Assembly (NCBI RefSeq): GCF_042678405.1
Contig: NZ_JBHTLI010000001.1
Location: 744,001-808,000 of the forward strand
DNA: 64,000 nt
Origin: Salegentibacter_A chungangensis
Lineage (GTDB): Bacteria > Bacteroidota > Bacteroidia > Flavobacteriales > Flavobacteriaceae
Direction: 5' to 3'
Of the stretch, positions 60,412 through 64,000 are shown one piece after another (position 1 is the first letter of the stretch; each line of letters opens with the position of its first letter). A program made the translations under genes and the position numbers. Below the pieces are notes generated by a model, which did not search any database, was not told where the DNA came from, and saw only the letters and a program-made list of their open reading frames with translations.

Positions 60412-61212
60412 TTAAATTACCAGTCCTGCCATAATACTTTTCGAGATGAGCTCTGCTGTATTGGCGCAATTACTTTTCTTAAGGATGTTTCTGCGATGCG
60501 TTTTAACCGTATGACTGGAAAGAAAAAGATTACTTGCGATCATATCGGCACTGTAGCCGGAGGCGAGTAACCTGATAATCTCCTTTTCCCTGCCTGAAAG
60601 ATCTTCCAGGAAACACCTTGTTTCTTTGTTGGCCAGCTCAGGGCTGAATCTTTTCTGGTCTGCATCAATGCTTAAATAGGATTCGCCTCCGTCAATATTT
60701 ATAAAGGATACATCTTTATTACTGGAGTTTGTGATATGAGAAATATCGGTATGAATGCTGAAGATATGCTGTGGTACTCCATTATCATCCAGAGATAAGG
60801 GTATGGCCTGAAGGAGCATTACCTTGCGATCTTCATTGTGATTTTGTAACTCGTAAGAATAGATCACTTTATAACTTGTTATATCTTCTCTTTTTATGAA
60901 CCTACCGAAAAAGTCTTTGATCACCAGTTCCTTTTTTTCAAGGGTCGCTACTTCCCGCGGAAGCGCCTGCTGGAGGAGTTGCTCCATTTTTACATCTTCT
61001 GGACAAAAGCCTGTTATTTGCTCAACCTCCTCAGAAATATAATCCAGTTCCAGGTTATGCATATTCAGAATATAGAAATAAGATAACCCGGGGGAAAAGA
61101 TCTTGGCTATGCGCTTAAACTCTTCAGAAATTTCATAAGAGTTGTATTTGGTGATCTTTGAAGAATATTCCTTTCGCCATAATTCGGCAATACTTCTGTA
61201 GTCTTTATCCAT
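60412..61212 (-). CDS. LuxR-type transcriptional regulator with PAS-like sensor domain
   Basis: The 266-residue protein has an N-terminal PAS-like segment (FYILNMHNLELDYISEEVEQITGFCPEDVK is the typical start; the core ends around residue 155). The C-terminal LuxR helix-turn-helix is LSGREKEIIRLLASGYSADMIASNLFLSSHTVKTHRRNILKK. It resembles the PAS-LuxR regulators common in flavobacteria. The ligand is unknown. It precedes the two membrane-protein genes on the same strand, with a separate promoter between, so control of them is possible but not shown. Confidence 0.88.
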   Translation of the reverse strand: MDKDYRSIAELWRKEYSSKITKYNSYEISEEFKRIAKIFSPGLSYFYILNMHNLELDYISEEVEQITGFCPEDVKMEQLLQQALPREVATLEKKELVIKDFFGRFIKREDITSYKVIYSYELQNHNEDRKVMLLQAIPLSLDDNGVPQHIFSIHTDISHITNSSNKDVSFINIDGGESYLSIDADQKRFSPELANKETRCFLEDLSGREKEIIRLLASGYSADMIASNLFLSSHTVKTHRRNILKKSNCANTAELISKSIMAGLVI

Positions 61213-61960
61213 TGGATGATAAATTTTTAGTATTGATTTTCAAAAATGGCAGGGCGAAAAACAGATGGAATTTAATGAAAATTTTCGATTCAGTTTTATT
61301 GAAATCTGTTTTTAAGATGCTTAGGGTTCTAAATTTATTTGCATAAAACTGTAAAAACCGGACCTTTTATTTTACCTACAAATAGGTATTGCCGTACTCC
61401 TAAATGCATTATAGCTTTATTTTCAGCTTCTCATCACACTTTTTCAGGAATCTTAATCATTCTAATTATGAAACGAATTTTGAAAATCTCATTATTTGCG
61501 TTGGGGCTATTGTGGTGGGAAGCTTTTTTACAATGAACTAATGATGATGAAAAAAGCTGAAACTCTGTCCATTTGGTCTTAAGATATGTACTGGTTTCCT
61601 TCCGGGCCGACTTTCAGTTTAGTATTATAATTAATTGGGGGTAGAAATGAAGTCTCTTTTCTTTGGGGAAGGAGGCTCTTTCTATTTTAGGAAGTTACCT
61701 GTTTTGAAAATATCCTTTATATAACAAAGGGATAAACTTCTAAAGCCTATCCCTTTGCTGTCAAATTTTTAAATGAAACTAATCACCTAAAAACGACAGT
61801 ATAAATATAGGATCAATTCTCTGTAATTAAAAACAGTTTTTTGAATTCTGACGAAGCCTGGGTGGAAACCCCTATGATTTTTTTAAATAATCCTGCATCT
61901 TTTTTGGGTCTGTAGTGTCTTGATAGTGAAGAAGATTAATAACTTAAAAACTATCAGATT
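61213..61960. other. Long gap with decayed coding traces
   Basis: No intact gene was found. At 61468-61536 a 22-codon ORF starts with a signal-like MKRILKISLFALGLLWW. Shifting the frame at the run of T and G gives IVVGSFFTMN, so it looks like a frameshifted short secreted peptide. At 61540 an ATG-ATG-ATG start runs into a stop after 13 codons. The rest is AT-rich. Confidence 0.45.
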
Positions 61961-62440
61961 ATGAAAACCTTTCATGTTCACATAAGAGTAAAGAGTTTAG
62001 AAGAGAGTATAAATTTCTACACTGCGATGTTCGCCAAAAAACCTTCGGTTCAAAAAGCCGATTACGCCAAATGGATGCTGGAAGATCCTAAGATTAATTT
62101 TGCGATCTCCAACGGTCATCAGGAAACAGGAATTGAGCACCTGGGAATACAAACCGAAAGCGAAGACGAGTTACAGGAAGTCTACAGAAATCTTGAGGCG
62201 GCCAAAGGAGAGATATTTGAAGAAGGCGATTGTGCCTGCTGCTATTCAAAAAGCCAGAAATCCTGGATCACCGATCCGCAGGGTGTAGACTGGGAAGCAT
62301 TCTATACCTATGGAGAATCTACCCTTTATGGAGAAGGCAGAAACGCCAGGCCTGCTCCTGAAAAAATGGAAAACTGGGAAGAGAATGAGGCGAAGGCAGT
62401 CACTAAAGGTGAAAGTTGTGACGGTAGCTGTGAAGCTTAA
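61961..62440 (+). CDS. ArsI/CadI-like glyoxalase-fold metalloenzyme
   Basis: 159 residues in the vicinal-oxygen-chelate fold: MKTFHVHIRVKSLEESINFYTAMF, NFAISN, GIEHLGIQTES, then GDCACCYSKSQKSWITDPQGVDWEAF. The pair Cys93-Cys94, together with His (about 5 or 7 and 60) and Glu112, matches the ArsI C-As lyase/CadI group. ArsI cleaves trivalent organoarsenicals; CadI members are induced by cadmium. The Cys-rich tail (SCDGSC) is additional. An arsenic operon is not adjacent, apart from a nearby ECF sigma factor fragment. Confidence 0.87.
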   Translation: MKTFHVHIRVKSLEESINFYTAMFAKKPSVQKADYAKWMLEDPKINFAISNGHQETGIEHLGIQTESEDELQEVYRNLEAAKGEIFEEGDCACCYSKSQKSWITDPQGVDWEAFYTYGESTLYGEGRNARPAPEKMENWEENEAKAVTKGESCDGSCEA

Positions 62441-62454
62441 TCTTTGAACTGGTA

Positions 62455-62486
62455 AAAAAAGGGCATCCCGCGGGATGCCCTTTTTT
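62455..62486. terminator. Bidirectional terminator
   Basis: A perfect palindrome centred on CCCGCGGG with GGGCAT/ATGCCC arms and A/T runs on both sides; it ends the convergent ArsI-like and oxidoreductase genes. Confidence 0.93.
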
Positions 62487-62501
62487 GTATAAACTTATCC
62501 G

Positions 62502-63458
62502 TTAAGGAATAAGAATTACTTTTCCTGAACTTTTTCCCCATTCCAGGTATTCGTGTGCTTTTCGTCCTTCTTCAAGTTTAAAGATCACCGGTTCTTTGAG
62601 CTTTAATTCTCCTTTTTTCAACAGGCTGAACAACCTGCCTGCTTTTTCCCGTCTATCCTCTGCAGTTTTAATGTGCCCCCAAAGATCGCCACCGGTTAGG
62701 CTGAGACTGCGGTCCATAAGGTACCTCGGGTCAACCGGGTCCGGATCTCCGCCACTCATTCCATAGAAAATAGTGGTTCCGCGTTCTTTGGTAACTTCCA
62801 TAGAGTCTTTGAGCGTAACCCCCACGCTGTCGTAAACGGCATCCGCTCCTGCGTTGTTACTGATCTTCATCACCTCTTCTTTCCAGTGGTTGTCAAGAAG
62901 CACGGCATAGTCTGCGCTCTCCGAAATAATTTTCAGTTTTTCCGGTTTACGGCTTAACCCGATCACCCTGGCTTTCCTGATTTTTGCGAGCTGGGTAAGG
63001 ACCTGACCCACCCCACCGGCAGCGGCATGTACAACAACCAGGTCATTTTCTTTAATGGGGTAACTGGCTTCGGCAAGATATTGCGCGGTTAGCCCCTGCA
63101 ATAATATGCCTGCAGCGTTCTGAAACGTGATGCCTTTGGGAAGAGGGATCAGTTTCTCTTCGGGGGCCACCACCAGTTCTGCATTGGTATGGGGGACATC
63201 GGCCAGTCCAACCCGGTCTCCGACCCTGAAGTTCTCTGAATTGCTTTGTCTGATGATCCCGGCACCTTCATAACCCGCCAGGAATGGCGGTTCTCCCTCC
63301 AGATGATAGTTGCCTTTCCTTCTGTATATATCGGCATAATTAAGGCCAATAGCCTTCATCTCTACCAATACCTCTCCATTTTCCGGTTCGGGATCGGGCA
63401 TATCTATATATTCCATTACTTCGGGGCCTCCGAATTTTGAGAATGTCAGTGCTTTCAT
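62502..63458 (-). CDS. Zinc-independent quinone oxidoreductase-like (MDR family, NADPH-dependent)
   Basis: From the ATG at 63458 it encodes 318 residues: MKALTFSKFGGPEVMEYIDMP, GLNYADIYRRKGNYH, and the coenzyme-binding VHAAAGGVGQVLTQLAKIRKARVIGL, then DAVYDSVG. This is the quinone oxidoreductase (QOR) branch of medium-chain dehydrogenases; no zinc-ligand cysteines are seen. An in-frame ATG at 63485 is a weaker start. The substrate is unknown; enones or quinones are likely. Confidence 0.9.
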   Translation of the reverse strand: MKALTFSKFGGPEVMEYIDMPDPEPENGEVLVEMKAIGLNYADIYRRKGNYHLEGEPPFLAGYEGAGIIRQSNSENFRVGDRVGLADVPHTNAELVVAPEEKLIPLPKGITFQNAAGILLQGLTAQYLAEASYPIKENDLVVVHAAAGGVGQVLTQLAKIRKARVIGLSRKPEKLKIISESADYAVLLDNHWKEEVMKISNNAGADAVYDSVGVTLKDSMEVTKERGTTIFYGMSGGDPDPVDPRYLMDRSLSLTGGDLWGHIKTAEDRREKAGRLFSLLKKGELKLKEPVIFKLEEGRKAHEYLEWGKSSGKVILIP

Positions 63459-63525
63459 GTTCTTGATTTTTGTGGTTTTCCTCACTGCTCCTTAAAGATA
63501 GACAGGGAACTTTTTAAAATATTAA

Positions 63526-63555
63526 AGGTCCTGAAATATTTTTCAGGACCTGAAA
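63526..63555 (-). terminator. Terminator-like hairpin before the oxidoreductase gene
   Basis: A perfect 11-bp inverted repeat, AGGTCCTGAAA (63526-63536) and TTTCAGGACCT (63541-63551) with a TATT loop. It suits leftward termination after the short ORF at 63587. Confidence 0.8.
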
Positions 63556-63586
63556 GTGTCGAAATTCGAAATGAGTCAAATATGCT

Positions 63587-63742
63587 TTAAACTTTATACA
63601 GCACCCAATATTTATTGAGTTTCGGTAAATGTTTTCGCAATTTATCTTCAATTTTCCGGGAAACGGAACTGGCTTTCCGGGTTGGTTTTACATTTTTTGA
63701 ACAATCCATAATAATGATTTTAGAGATTCCTAAAAGACTCAT
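63587..63742 (-). CDS. Short ORF of uncertain reality
   Basis: About 51 residues (MSLLGISKIIIMDCSKNVKPTRK...VLYKV) lie between the sigma-factor fragment and a hairpin. An in-frame start at 63784 would overlap the sigma gene. The sequence is basic with no recognisable family. The hairpin just downstream lends weak support, but it could equally belong to the sigma-factor transcript. Confidence 0.25.
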   Translation of the reverse strand: MSLLGISKIIIMDCSKNVKPTRKASSVSRKIEDKLRKHLPKLNKYWVLYKV

Positions 63743-63761
63743 TATCAGGACTGCTCCGGGT

Positions 63762-64000
63762 TCAAAAAGATGCAGGATTTTCAAGATTTTTTACATGTTC
63801 CTGCAGGGGCGGGCAGGTGCCTTTAATATTAAAGGCGGTAAGGTTCCCGTTCCTGTCTACTTCTATATGAAAGCAATCGGTGATCTTTTCTTTCAGCATT
63901 TTTCTGCCACGCTGAATCCTGCTTTTGGTGGCGGTTAGAGTCAGGCCCAGGGCATCTGCTACTTCTTGTTGTTTGAGTCCCTTAATATCAGACATTTCCA
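63762..64000 (-). CDS. ECF sigma factor, C-terminal part (SigZ-like), cut by the window edge
   Basis: The leftward frame is open to the window end, so the N-terminal part lies beyond it. The visible part is the sigma-4 region, DIKGLKQQEVADALGLTLTATKSRIQRGRKMLKE, a helix-turn-helix that recognises the -35 element. It then has a tail with a single Cys and DRNGNL, as in SigZ-type sigma factors. It sits near the ArsI/CadI-like gene, though the hairpin and oxidoreductase lie between. Confidence 0.8.
   Translation of the reverse strand, partial: EMSDIKGLKQQEVADALGLTLTATKSRIQRGRKMLKEKITDCFHIEVDRNGNLTAFNIKGTCPPLQEHVKNLENPASF

Noticed and set aside
1..64000. CRISPR arrays, insertion sequences, prophage, integrase or toxin-antitoxin loci
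   Set aside because: I found no regularly spaced repeats, transposase or integrase motifs, and no terminal inverted repeats; the window is ordinary core chromosome apart from the items listed.

Overview
The window looks like a chromosomal core segment of a flavobacterium (Bacteroidota, family Flavobacteriaceae; a marine genus close to Gramella/Salegentibacter would fit, which is an inference). Four things point there: the gliding genes gldE-gldD next to mutY and ssb, a SusC/SusD pair, genes with no Shine-Dalgarno sequences, and repeated Bacteroidota-type -7 boxes (TAnnTTTG), several with TTG/TTTG about 19-22 nt upstream. Most of the content is housekeeping. I see no phage, transposase, CRISPR array or obvious island.

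Layout. 0.1-2.4 kb: rng, a 29-residue very basic ORF and an HU gene, all leftward. 2.4-6 kb: mutY, ssb, gldE, gldD. 6-11.4 kb: an isolated SusC/SusD pair and an EamA transporter. 11.4-16.1 kb: two M16 peptidase-family genes (one active, one lacking the zinc motif), a decayed CPBP protease remnant and a thioredoxin-fold protein. 16.1-21.2 kb: a five-gene leftward operon with a LolA-like protein, two FtsX-type permeases, a LolD-like ATPase and a predicted outer-membrane barrel. 21.4-25.3 kb: DUF4199, rplU-rpmA, DUF2007, ahcY and a phosphopantetheinyl transferase. 25.3-29.5 kb: a GGGP synthase-like gene, then an overlapping operon of thiamine-binding protein, PnuC-type transporter, NadR-like kinase, DUF4301 and ArfB.

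29.5-37.8 kb: two RNA-like intergenic regions, a small acidic secreted protein, a sigma-54 response regulator convergent with a hybrid histidine kinase, a TPP riboswitch with its terminator in front of a TonB-dependent receptor, and a degenerate Rieske-like lipoprotein. 37.8-42.7 kb: greA with a terminator-like hairpin at the start of its leader, HIT, thioesterase, histidine kinase, flavin reductase, DUF3127, aat. 42.7-46.7 kb: leftward tag, TonB-like, truB, uppP, DUF3098 and ftsX. 46.8-52.7 kb: panE-like, leuS, rimM-rpsP, and a four-helix stress protein. 52.9-59.1 kb: dnaE with fused proofreading exonuclease, a GC-rich repeat-like element, trxA, DUF58 and tRNA-Asp(GTC). 59.2-64 kb: two related small membrane proteins, a LuxR-type regulator, a 750-base non-coding or decayed stretch, an ArsI/CadI-like enzyme, a quinone oxidoreductase and the 3' end of an ECF sigma factor cut by the window edge.

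Best candidates for something undescribed are the structured RNA at about 30.5-30.8 kb, the Lol-like export operon with its own barrel, the paralogous membrane pair at 59.4-60.3 kb, the Rieske-like lipoprotein without its ligands, and the greA leader. No computation was run; all family calls are by reading motifs.
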